Assembly (NCBI GenBank): GCA_031258715.1
Contig: JAIRMN010000111.1
Coordinates: forward strand, 1 to 44,482
Direction of reading: 5' to 3'
DNA from: Zoogloeaceae bacterium
Lineage (GTDB): Bacteria; Pseudomonadota; Gammaproteobacteria; Burkholderiales; Rhodocyclaceae
Length of the DNA stretch: 44,482 nucleotides
Part shown: positions 31,973-38,727 of the stretch, in pieces
Layout: each line of letters begins with the position of its first letter
Numbering within the stretch: position 1 is the stretch's first letter
Translations under genes and position numbers: made by a program
The notes under the pieces: model-generated
Told to the model about the DNA's origin: nothing
The model's database searches: none
What the model saw: only the letters and a program-made list of their open reading frames with translations

Positions 31973-32496
31973 TTTCGCTCACCCCCCTGATCGCCCGCCT
32001 CGCCGAAGCGCCGGAGGGTTTTGCCGCCGCTGGCGCGGTGCAATCCGCTGCCCGCCAGGGAGCCGCCCCACGCCAGTGGTTCCGGCAGGTGGCGGGGGCG
32101 GCGGAATTTGCCCAGGTGAGGCCGGAAGCCTTGCCGCTCCCGGCCTGCTGGGTCATTCGCGCCGCCGACAGCGTGCGGCACGCCGGGGAGCGCGCCGAAC
32201 ATGTGACGCTCGCCTTCGATGTGGTGATCGCCATCACGAACGCCAGAAGCCACCGCCCCGGCGAAACCGATGATCTGCTGCTCGCCTACCGGGAGGCGGT
32301 CAAGACGCTCCTCCTGGGATGGGAGGCCGCGCCGGATGTGCGCCCGCTCAAGTTTTCCGGCGGGCGCGTCCTCGAATACACCGAGGGCGATCTCTATTGG
32401 GCGGATCGCTACGAATACCAGGCGGTCATCACCAATTACCTGCCCGACCCCGCCAACCCCTTCGATTGCATCGATTCCACAGGAGAAACATTGTGA
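31969..32496 (+). CDS. Head-tail/tail terminator protein (Mu gp37, DUF1834)
   Basis: A 175-residue DUF1834 protein. LPACWVIRAADSVRHAGERA, VTLAFDVVIAITNAR and GRVLEYTEGDLYWADRYEYQ are typical of Mu gp37. It is expected at the head-tail interface. The stop overlaps the GTG start of the sheath gene. Confidence 0.82.
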   Translation: MISLTPLIARLAEAPEGFAAAGAVQSAARQGAAPRQWFRQVAGAAEFAQVRPEALPLPACWVIRAADSVRHAGERAEHVTLAFDVVIAITNARSHRPGETDDLLLAYREAVKTLLLGWEAAPDVRPLKFSGGRVLEYTEGDLYWADRYEYQAVITNYLPDPANPFDCIDSTGETL

Positions 32497-33966
32497 CTAT
32501 TACCTTTTCCGAAGTCCCGCAGGCCTTGCGCTATCCGGGCGTCTACATCGAAATCGACGGCTCGCAGGCCGGGCTGGGCGGGGATTTGCCCGTCGTGCTG
32601 CTGGTCGGGCAAAAGCTCGCCGACGGCAAAGCCCCGGCGGGCGAAGTCGTGCGCGTATCGTCTGTCGCGGACGCCGAGAAAAAGGCGGGCGCGGGTTCCA
32701 TGCTGGCACAGATGGCCGAGGCCTATCGCGCAGCCGATTCGACGTTCGATTTGTTCATGCTCCCCTATGCCGACAATCCGGCGGGGGTTGCCGCGACCGG
32801 GACGATTACGGTCACGACGCCCGCTACGGCATCCGGCACGCTCACCCTCTACATCGCGGGCAAGGCGGTCTCCATCGGCATCGCGCCGGGAGAGGCTGCG
32901 GCTACCGCAACGGCGATTGCCAGCGCCATCAACGCGGCGGGCGCGGATATCCCCGTTACGGCAACGTCTGACGCGGGCGTCGTCACGCTCACCGCCCGTC
33001 ACAAGGGCACGTGCGGCAACGCCATCGACGTGCGCCTGGGGCTGTATGGCGAGCCGATGCCGGAAAATCTGGTCGTCTCGATTGCCGCCATGACCGGCGG
33101 CACGGGCGATCCCCTGCCCGGCGACCTGGCCGCGCAGATTGGCGAACGCTGGTTTCGCTATGTGGCGCTGGGCATCAATGATGCCGCCACGCTTGCCGCC
33201 TGGCACACGGAATCCCGCCGCCGCTACGCGGTGCCGGTGCAGGCGGGCTTTCGCGTCTTCACCGCCTTTCGCGGCACCTACGAGCAGGCGGCGGCCTTCG
33301 GCGAGACGAAGAACTACGAGCATATCTCGGACACCTGGCTCGCCCTGAATCCGCCCACCCCGTGGGAAGCGGCGGCGACGATCACAGGCGCCGCCGCACC
33401 GAGGCTCTACAACAACCCGGTCATTTCCCTGGAGGGCACGGCGCTCCCCGGCCTGGTGGCGGATGTGAGCTACAACGACTTCACCCAGGGCAACAGCCTC
33501 CTCTTCAAGGGCATGTCGATTCTGGAGGTCGGCAAGGACGGCAGTGTTTATGTCAAGCGTTTGATTTCCATGTACCAGTTCCGATCCGACGGCTCCGCCG
33601 ACGACGCCTAGCTGGACATCAACATCGCCGAGGCGATGGAGAGAATACGCTACGAACAACGTATCGGCGCGATCCAGCGTTTTCGCGGCACGGTGGCGGC
33701 AAAGACCAACGAGGGGGTTCCGCCCTGGCCTGCCGATCACGACCGAGGACAGCGTGAAGGCATTCCTCCTCTCCCTCTACAAGAACGTGCTGATGCTGGA
33801 ATACGGCTGGGTGCAGGCGTATGACTATTACAAGGGAACGCTGGTGGTGGAGCAGGACGCCGATAATCCGAGCCGCTTCAACTTCCTGGACGACCCGGTA
33901 GTCAACAGCCCGTTCTACATCCTGGCGGGGCGCTCGCGCTTTCGCAAGGCCGTGCCGACCTTCTGA
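32493..33966 (+). pseudogene. Tail sheath (Mu gpL) with TAG and frameshift
   Basis: Contractile tail sheath. GTG 32493 follows AGGAGAAACATT, and the protein opens VTITFSEVPQALRYPGVYIE. The frame is intact through MYQFRSDGSADDA and then meets TAG at 33609-33611 where the family has an aromatic residue (DDA-Y/W-LDI). It continues LDINIAEAMERIRYEQRIGA to EGVPP. An extra T at about 33726 then shifts the frame. The conserved end resumes one frame later (LPITTEDSVKAFLLSLYKNV ... FYILAGRSRFRKAVPTF). With both lesions no full-length sheath is expected unless they are sequencing errors or compensated. Confidence 0.85.
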
Positions 33967-34001
33967 CGCTCCCCCTGAACCCCTTTTGAAAGGATATTGA
34001 C

Positions 34002-34364
34002 ATGGCGCAACTCAACAACATCCGCACGGTTTCCCTGCCCTCGTTTGGCAAATTGCCGCTCGCAGACGACCCCGGAACATTTTCGCCCTCCGGCGTCAAG
34101 CGCGAGCACAAGGCCGGGCGCCTGGCCGAAGACGGCGGCTTTACGGAAACCAGCACCCCGGCGACGCTGGAACTGAATCTGAACCTCTCCGGCGGCATGG
34201 ATTTCGTCGGCCTGAACGATCTGAAAAACGAGGATGTCACCGTGCGCCTGGCCGACGGCCATGTGCATCTGCTCTCGCAGGCATTTGTCACCGAGGTGGT
34301 ACAGGTCGGCGACGGCGCGAGCAAGGTGACGATCACCAGCAATACCTCGGAACAGATCGGATAG
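34002..34364 (+). CDS. Tail tube protein (Mu gpM)
   Basis: A 120-residue Mu gpM tail-tube homologue: VSLPSFGKLPLADDPGTFSP, LELNLNLSGGMDFVGLNDLK, and the GASKVTITSNTSEQIG end. GAAAGGATATTGAC precedes the ATG. It follows the sheath as in Mu and ends in TAG, immediately before intergenic element B. Confidence 0.87.
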   Translation: MAQLNNIRTVSLPSFGKLPLADDPGTFSPSGVKREHKAGRLAEDGGFTETSTPATLELNLNLSGGMDFVGLNDLKNEDVTVRLADGHVHLLSQAFVTEVVQVGDGASKVTITSNTSEQIG

Positions 34365-34368
34365 AGGC

Positions 34369-34565
34369 GGCGAAAAGTGAAAACCCACCTTTCGCCGGTT
34401 CAATCAGCAGGAAAGACCAGGCAAAGCCTGGCCTTTCCTGACGAAAAAACAACGGAAAACCCATGAGGTCGGGGAGGGTTTTCCGTTGGTTTTAATGGGT
34501 TTGAAGCCAGGCTTTGCCTGGTTTCAAACCCCAAAACTCCCCGGCCAAAAGTAATACTTTTGGAC
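34369..34565 (+). repeat. Repeated multi-hairpin intergenic element, copy B
   Basis: The same architecture as copies A and C: 5' stem GGCGAAAAGT/ACCTTTCGCC, a CAGGAAAGACCAGGC/GCCTGGCCTTTCCTG stem, AACGGAAAACCC/GGGTTTTCCGTT, a stem in GTTTGAAGCCAGGC...GTTTCAAAC, and terminal CCAAAAGTAATACTTTTGG (34545-34563). The last hairpin ends 9 nt before the gp41 ATG. It begins 4 nt after the tail-tube stop. Confidence 0.75.
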
Positions 34566-34572
34566 GAACACC

Positions 34573-34863
34573 ATGAAACTGACATTAAAGCACCCACTCA
34601 CGCTGGGCAAGACCACGGTCGAGGCTTTGACCTTCCGCGACTACACGACCGCCGCCGATTACCTGGCGTTCGACGTGAAGGGCGGCGTGGCGCAGAACAT
34701 CGCGTTGATCGCGAACCTCACCGGCACGGACGAGGCGCTGATAAAGCAGTTGCGGGGCGCGGATTACCTGGCCGCGCAGCGGATCGCCGACCGCCTGTTG
34801 CTCACGGACAGCGAAGCCGTGGCGGAAGGCGAGACGACAGAAAAAAAGCCCGCCGCGTCCTGA
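34573..34863 (+). CDS. Tail assembly protein (Mu gp41 / P2 E-like)
   Basis: A 96-residue tail assembly chaperone: MKLTLKHPLTLGKTTVEALT, FRDYTTAADYLAFDVKG, and ADYLAAQRIADRLL. In P2, Mu and lambda the gene before the tape measure makes a second product by programmed frameshift. Here the 3' end has A-AAA-AAG (34842-34848) in the correct register for a -1 shift. The tape measure gene that normally follows is displaced to 9170-11164. Confidence 0.8.
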   Translation: MKLTLKHPLTLGKTTVEALTFRDYTTAADYLAFDVKGGVAQNIALIANLTGTDEALIKQLRGADYLAAQRIADRLLLTDSEAVAEGETTEKKPAAS

Positions 34864-34982
34864 CGGCGGTGGCGCTGGTGGCCCGCGAACTCCACTAGCC
34901 GCTGCCGGTCGTCAAAGCGATGTCGCTCACTGAGCTTTTCGTGTTCGCCCGCATCGCCGCTGTGATGAGTGGCCGTAAATAG
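34573..34982 (+). pseudogene. gp41' frameshift product, interrupted by TAG
   Basis: A -1 slip at the A-AAA-AAG heptamer (34842-34848) gives EKKARRVLTAVALVARELH, then TAG (34896-34898), then PLPVVKAMSLTELFVFARIA and a TAG stop at 34980-34982. P2 E'-type extensions end with a conserved H-W-P...M.L.EL pattern, so the internal TAG replaces an expected Trp (TGG). The frameshift is inferred from the heptamer and the coding potential of the -1 frame. Confidence 0.6.
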
Positions 34983-34983
34983 G

Positions 34984-35181
34984 CGTCGAAAAGTGAAAAC
35001 CTACTTTTCGCCGGTTCAGTCAGCAGGAAAGACCAGGCAAAGCCTGGCCTTTCCTGACGAAAAAACAACGGAAAACCCATGATGTCGGGGAGGGTTTTTC
35101 GTTGGGTTCAATGGGTTTGAAGCCAGGCTTTGCCTGGTTTCAAACCCCAAAACTCCCCGGCCAAAAGTAATACTTTTGGAC
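34984..35181 (+). repeat. Repeated multi-hairpin intergenic element, copy C
   Basis: Nearly identical to copy B, with a perfect first stem (CGAAAAGT/ACTTTTCG) and a terminal hairpin at 35161-35179. Unlike A, B and D it is followed by a separate strong AGGAGG site, and the next ATG is 22 nt away. It begins right after the gp41' TAG. Confidence 0.75.
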
Positions 35182-35201
35182 GAACGATTTAGGAGGACAA
35201 G

Positions 35202-35861
35202 ATGCAACCGATTTTCAACTATAGCGCCGCGACGGGTGAATTCACCGGCGCGAGCTACGCGGCGGCCTCGCCACTGGAGCCGGGGGAATACCTGATCCCG
35301 GCAAACGCCACGACCAAGGCGCCGCCGGAGGCCGGCGAACACGAGACGCCCGTTTTCAAATCCGGCGAATGGACGCTCCTCGCTGACTGGCGGGGCGTGA
35401 CGCTCCATGACGTCCAGGGCGGCGCGGAACTGGAAATCACGGAGATCGGGAAAACGCCCGACGATTACCCCGGCCACACGACCACGCCGCCGCCCCCGGT
35501 GGGCGAGGGCGAGCGCGCCGTATTCCGGGATGGCGCGTGGGAAACCGAAGCCCTGCCGCCCGCGCGCGTCCTCACGCATTACGCCTTTCGCGGGCTTCTG
35601 ACGCTCGATGAGCAGGTGATCCTCGATAATTTCGACGTGCCCGAATTCGCGGCGGTGCATCCCAAGCTGGAAAATCTCGGCGTCATCGACCGGGCGAAGC
35701 TCAGGACGGCGATGGCATCCTACCGGGATGCGCAGGAAATCAACCTGGACGATCCCGGCATGATGGTCTTCGTCGGTCTCCTCGCGCAACTGGGCTTGCT
35801 GGATTCCGCCGATCGCGCGGCGCGAATATTTTCCGGCCAAACGCCAGAGGCGGCGTCATGA
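35202..35861 (+). CDS. Tail-fibre-assembly-like protein
   Basis: A 219-residue protein with the N-terminus common in tail fibre assembly proteins: QPIFNYSAATGEFTGASYAA, SPLEPGEYLIPANATTKAPP and WTLLADWRGVTLHD. The C-terminal ~80 residues are helical (LTLDEQVILDNFDVPEF, GLLAQLGLLDSADRAARIFS) and not recognised. An AGGAGG ribosome-binding site precedes the ATG. It lies far from the fibre gene at 16888, between gp41 and the lysis genes, consistent with the module shuffle. Confidence 0.55.
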   Translation: MQPIFNYSAATGEFTGASYAAASPLEPGEYLIPANATTKAPPEAGEHETPVFKSGEWTLLADWRGVTLHDVQGGAELEITEIGKTPDDYPGHTTTPPPPVGEGERAVFRDGAWETEALPPARVLTHYAFRGLLTLDEQVILDNFDVPEFAAVHPKLENLGVIDRAKLRTAMASYRDAQEINLDDPGMMVFVGLLAQLGLLDSADRAARIFSGQTPEAAS

Positions 35862-36118
35862 GCGTCTTGCTGAACACGGTCATTGCCGCCGACCAGTTGA
35901 TCAACTGCTGGTTCAGGCTCGGCGGCGAATGGGGGCAGCCGGACGAAACCCTCTCCGCCCGCGCCTGGCGGGTGCGCGAGACGCATCCGGCCTGGGCGAA
36001 ATGGATTAATCGCGTCATCTTCTGGCAGGCGAACCATTGCGAAGCGGCCTGGCAAAACGAAGTCGCCCGCGCCCACCTGCCGAATGCATACCGGAGCGTG
36101 GAAGGCGTCGCAAAGTGA
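35858..36118 (+). CDS. Small phage protein ahead of the lysozyme
   Basis: An 86-residue Trp-rich protein (WGQPDETLSARAWRVRETHP, WAKWINRVIFWQANHCEAAW). Proteins with PDETLSARAWR and FW..HC motifs are common next to phage lysis genes; their function is unknown. The final codons (GCA AAG TGA) coincide with the 5' hairpin of a partial intergenic element, and the stop overlaps the putative lysozyme GTG. Confidence 0.6.
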   Translation: MSVLLNTVIAADQLINCWFRLGGEWGQPDETLSARAWRVRETHPAWAKWINRVIFWQANHCEAAWQNEVARAHLPNAYRSVEGVAK

Positions 36119-36131
36119 AAACCTACCTTGC
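36108..36131 (+). repeat. Partial intergenic element (5' hairpin only)
   Basis: GCAAAGTGAAAACCTACCTTGC matches the first hairpin of copies A-C, but the remaining ~170 nt are absent and the lysozyme coding sequence follows. A deletion that fused the element to the lysozyme gene would explain the lack of a normal lysozyme start. Confidence 0.5.
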
Positions 36132-36846
36132 TCCGCGCCGCAACCTGCCCTAGCCGATTGATTGGGCGGGCGTCGAACTCATTGCCGCCGCCGAGGGCTG
36201 TCGCCTGGCGGCCTACAAGGATGTCGCGGGCGTCTGGACCCTGGGCTGGGGGGAAACCCAGAACATCAGGGAGGGCATGACATGGACGCAATCGGAAGCC
36301 GATCAGCGGTTTTGCGAACGGCTCACGGAATTCGCGCGGGAAGTGGATGCCGTGTTGACCGCGCCCGCCGTCCCGTTTGAATTCGCGGCGCTGGTGAGCC
36401 TCGCCTATAACATCGGCGCGGCGGCGTTTGCCCGCTCGTCTGTTTTGCGCGCCCACAACCGGGGCGACAAGGCCGCCGCCGCGCGCGCCTTCGCCCTCTG
36501 GAACAAGGCGGGCGGCAGGGTCATCCGCGGCCTCGTCACGCGCCGGGCGAAGGAGGCGGCGCTCTACGTCTCCGAACCCCGGAACGCCACGCCGCCGGAA
36601 GGCCAGAACCCGGACGCCGATGTCTCCTGCGAAAAGCCCCTGAGCAAAAGCCCGACCGTGATGTCCGGCGTCACGTCGATTGCCACCGGCGGCCTGGCGC
36701 TGGCGAGCCAGGCCTCGCCGCAGGTCGGGCAGATCGCGAAGAACCTAGGCGTCTCCCCGATCCTCGTTATTGCCGTCGCCGCCATCGCCGTCGGCGTGGT
36801 GGTCATAGTTCGCCGCTATCTGCAACGCAAAAGGGGGCAGGCATGA
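36115..36846 (+). pseudogene. Endolysin (GH24 lysozyme) with C-terminal TM, in-frame TAG
   Basis: A phage lysozyme that cuts peptidoglycan. The catalytic triad pattern is present: ELIAAAEGCRLAAYKDVAGV (Glu, Asp), then WTLGWGET (Thr). ALVSLAYNIGAAAFARSSVL and AGGRVIRGLVTRRAKEAALY complete the domain. A C-terminal hydrophobic helix (SPILVIAVAAIAVGVVVIV) ends it. The only plausible start upstream of the catalytic Glu is GTG 36115, followed by TAG at 36151-36153. No ATG or GTG lies between that TAG and the active site. Either the TAG is read or the true start was lost. Confidence 0.75.
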
Positions 36847-37043
36847 GCGATCACGCCTGTTTCGAGGGACTGCCGCCCGCCACGCTGGAAGACGCGCGCA
36901 AGGTGCTGGAGTTGATGCTTTCCCGGAACGAGGAACTCTCCGAGGAAGCCGCGCTCCTCGCCGCCGCCGTGCGCGTCGAGCGCCTCTACCTGAACCGCGC
37001 CCTGGAGGGCGTGAAGAACGCGCAGGAGGAGGAGGAGGATTGA
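36843..37043 (+). CDS. Small acidic protein of the lysis region
   Basis: A 66-residue helical protein (LEDARKVLELMLSRNEELSE, VRVERLYLNRALEGVKNAQE) with an acidic Glu/Asp tail. It overlaps the lysozyme stop by four bases. No family recognised. Confidence 0.5.
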   Translation: MSDHACFEGLPPATLEDARKVLELMLSRNEELSEEAALLAAAVRVERLYLNRALEGVKNAQEEEED

Positions 37044-37080
37044 CACCAACCCCTGCGTCTCGAAAAAACACGCCGCCATC

Positions 37081-37233
37081 ATGAAGAAGGAGATGACCTC
37101 GGCGAAAACGGAGCGCGACCTGAAAGCCATCGCCGCGCGCCACACTCATTTTCTGGTGGGGAAGGACTTGCCGGCCATGCGCGCCGCCTACGCCGACGCG
37201 CGCCGGCGGGTAAGGGAGGCGGGCGATGGTTGA
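37081..37233 (+). CDS. Small basic protein before the spanins
   Basis: A 50-residue frame (MKKEMTSAKTERDLKAIAAR, LPAMRAAYADARRRVREAG) that overlaps the Rz start by 8 bp. The second ATG (37093) is an alternative start with AAGAAGG upstream. In-frame codons continue upstream to about 37045, where an ATT might serve. Unknown function. Confidence 0.4.
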   Translation: MKKEMTSAKTERDLKAIAARHTHFLVGKDLPAMRAAYADARRRVREAGDG

Positions 37234-37801
37234 GAAGATTACCGCGTTTTTCGGAAACTACGCCCTGTGGTTCCTGGCCGCCGTCTGCGTCGCCGCCGGA
37301 TTCGGCGCGGGCTGGACCATCAACGGCTGGCGCTGGGAGGCGCGTTCAAACGGGCGAGAGGCCGCTCATGAGGAGGCCTTGAACGTCTCGCAAAATGCCG
37401 TCATCGAGGCGTTTGAAAGGGCGCGCGCGGCGGAAGCGCGCGGCGCGGCGTTCGCGCAGTACCAGTTGGCGCTGGAGGCGGCGAACCTGAAACTCGCGAA
37501 GGAGAAGGAAAATGCGTTACGCAAGGTCACGACGGGCCGCGTGTGTTTTGGCGACGCTGCTCTGCGGCTGCTCAACGATACAGGCTCCGCCGGTCATTCC
37601 GGCCTGCCCCCGCCCGCCGGAGGCGCTGTTGGCCCCGCTGCCGCCGCTCCCTCCGGTTCCGGCGACGCTTCTCCTGACGAATACGCGGCCTCGGATACCG
37701 ACGTCGCTCTTTGGGCCATCCACGCCAGAGGCGAATACGACCGCTGCCGGGGACGCATCGCCGCCCTGAGAAGTTTTTATGCAAACGACGAAAACCCGTG
37801 A
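37226..37801 (+). CDS. Inner-membrane spanin (Rz-like)
   Basis: A 191-residue i-spanin: an N-terminal signal anchor (ALWFLAAVCVAAGFGAGWTI) and then a periplasmic coiled coil (AIEAFERARAAEARGAAF-like, LEAANLKLAKEKENALRKVT). Spanins fuse inner and outer membranes as the final lysis step. Rz1 is encoded inside it in another frame. The C-terminal end (FYANDENP) runs into the partial intergenic element at 37785. Confidence 0.75.
   Translation: MVEKITAFFGNYALWFLAAVCVAAGFGAGWTINGWRWEARSNGREAAHEEALNVSQNAVIEAFERARAAEARGAAFAQYQLALEAANLKLAKEKENALRKVTTGRVCFGDAALRLLNDTGSAGHSGLPPPAGGAVGPAAAAPSGSGDASPDEYAASDTDVALWAIHARGEYDRCRGRIAALRSFYANDENP
37512..37769 (+). CDS. Outer-membrane spanin lipoprotein (Rz1-like), nested
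   Basis: An 85-residue lipoprotein wholly embedded in Rz in another frame. RYARSRRAACVLATLLCGCS gives a basic start, a hydrophobic segment and a lipobox with Cys. It is followed by a Pro-rich region (APPVIPACPRPPEALLAPLP, PLPPVP) typical of Rz1 proteins. The embedded Rz/Rz1 layout matches lambda. Confidence 0.75.
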   Translation: MRYARSRRAACVLATLLCGCSTIQAPPVIPACPRPPEALLAPLPPLPPVPATLLLTNTRPRIPTSLFGPSTPEANTTAAGDASPP

Positions 37802-37862
37802 GGTCGGGGAGGGTTTTCCGTTGGTTTCAAACTTCCCCGTCCAAAAGTAATACTTTTGGACG
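37785..37862 (+). repeat. Intergenic element, 3' half (copy D)
   Basis: Retains the GAAAACCC...GGGTTTTCC stem and the terminal CCAAAAGTAATACTTTTGG hairpin (37841-37859), but lacks the 5' two stems and the GAAGCC stem. The final hairpin ends 10 nt before the next ATG (37870), as in copies A and B. It overlaps the Rz 3' end. Confidence 0.7.
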
Positions 37863-37869
37863 TACACTC

Positions 37870-38228
37870 ATGGAAGACCGCCGCGACAATTCGCAGATCA
37901 TGCACAGCATCGGGGAACTCACCGGCGCCGTGCACGCGATGCACCAAGGGCTGACCGCCCGCATCGACGACATCAAATCCGACATCCGCCGCCTAGAAGA
38001 AGCGCAGTCCGAGCGCATGGACCGCATCGAGGACGGCCTGGGGCAGCGCATCGACAAGCTGGAAGCCAGTGTCGGCAATCGCATCGACAGCCTCTCCGCG
38101 CGCGTCACCAACCTGGAAGAAGAGGACAAGCGCCTGATCGACAAGACGGCCCGCCTGGGCGCGGTCGGCGGCGGCGTCGGCGGCGCGCTGGCGGCGGCCT
38201 GGTCGAACTCATCCGGCGCATGGGGTGA
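37870..38228 (+). pseudogene. Coiled-coil small membrane protein, frameshifted end
   Basis: About 110 residues of amphipathic coiled coil (LTARIDDIKSDIRRLEEAQS, ERMDRIEDGLGQRIDKLEAS) ending in a Gly/Ala hydrophobic segment (AVGGGVGGALAAA). Beyond base ~38198 the expected end (LVELIRRMG, then TGA at 38226) is in another frame, consistent with loss of one C in GCC(C)TGG. As it stands the frame runs on into the gp27-like gene, producing an apparent fusion. Such proteins occur before the small terminase of Mu-like phages. Confidence 0.5.
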
Positions 38229-38232
38229 TCGC

Positions 38233-38727
38233 GTGGCCTATAGTGCGGATACCCGCGCCGCCCTGCGCCGCCTCTACATTGAAGGGATGCCGCTCTCTGG
38301 CGCGGCCACGGCGGAGAGCATCTCCTATGAAACCGCCCGCGAATGGAAGGCGAAGGCGGCCAGGGCGGGCGATGACTGGGACACGGCGCGCGCCGCCTAC
38401 CGCGTCTCCGAGCAGGGCGTCGACGACCTGAACAAGGCGCTGGTGGAAGACTTTGCCCGCCAGGTCATCACCACGACGCGCGAACTGGAAGCCGCGAAGA
38501 TCGCCGCCTCCGACAAGGCGGCGCTCCTCGCGCAACTGGCCGACGCCTACGCCAAGTTCTCCCGCGCCTTTGCCCGCATCAACCCCGCCTATTCGGGCCT
38601 TTCGGTAGCGTTGGACACACTCAAAACACTGGCCGATCACCTCGCAGCGCATGACAAGGCGGCATTGAAGGCGCTCTCCCCGCACCTGGAAGAAGTCGGC
38701 GCGATTCTGGGGCGAAAGTATGGATGA
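38233..38727 (+). CDS. Mu gp27-like protein (DUF1804), small terminase candidate
   Basis: A 164-residue DUF1804 protein from GTG 38233: AYSADTRAALRRLYIEGMPL, ATAESISYETAREWKAKAAR (helix-turn-helix) and AGDDWDTARAAYRVSEQ. The family lies directly before the Mu large terminase and probably recognises packaging DNA. The stop overlaps the terminase start. The open frame is continuous with the upstream coiled-coil gene, probably through a frameshift. Confidence 0.75.
   Translation: MAYSADTRAALRRLYIEGMPLSGAATAESISYETAREWKAKAARAGDDWDTARAAYRVSEQGVDDLNKALVEDFARQVITTTRELEAAKIAASDKAALLAQLADAYAKFSRAFARINPAYSGLSVALDTLKTLADHLAAHDKAALKALSPHLEEVGAILGRKYG

Noticed and set aside
32436-33740. 434-codon minus-strand frame opposite the sheath gene
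   Set aside because: A shadow of the sheath frame with composition typical of reverse-complement coding (Arg/Gly/His) and no recognisable motif.
30795-37862. Integron attC cassette array
   Set aside because: The elements are multi-hairpin and flank essential phage operon genes in fixed order; no integron integrase or attC core (RYYYAAC with GTTRRRY) pairing was found.
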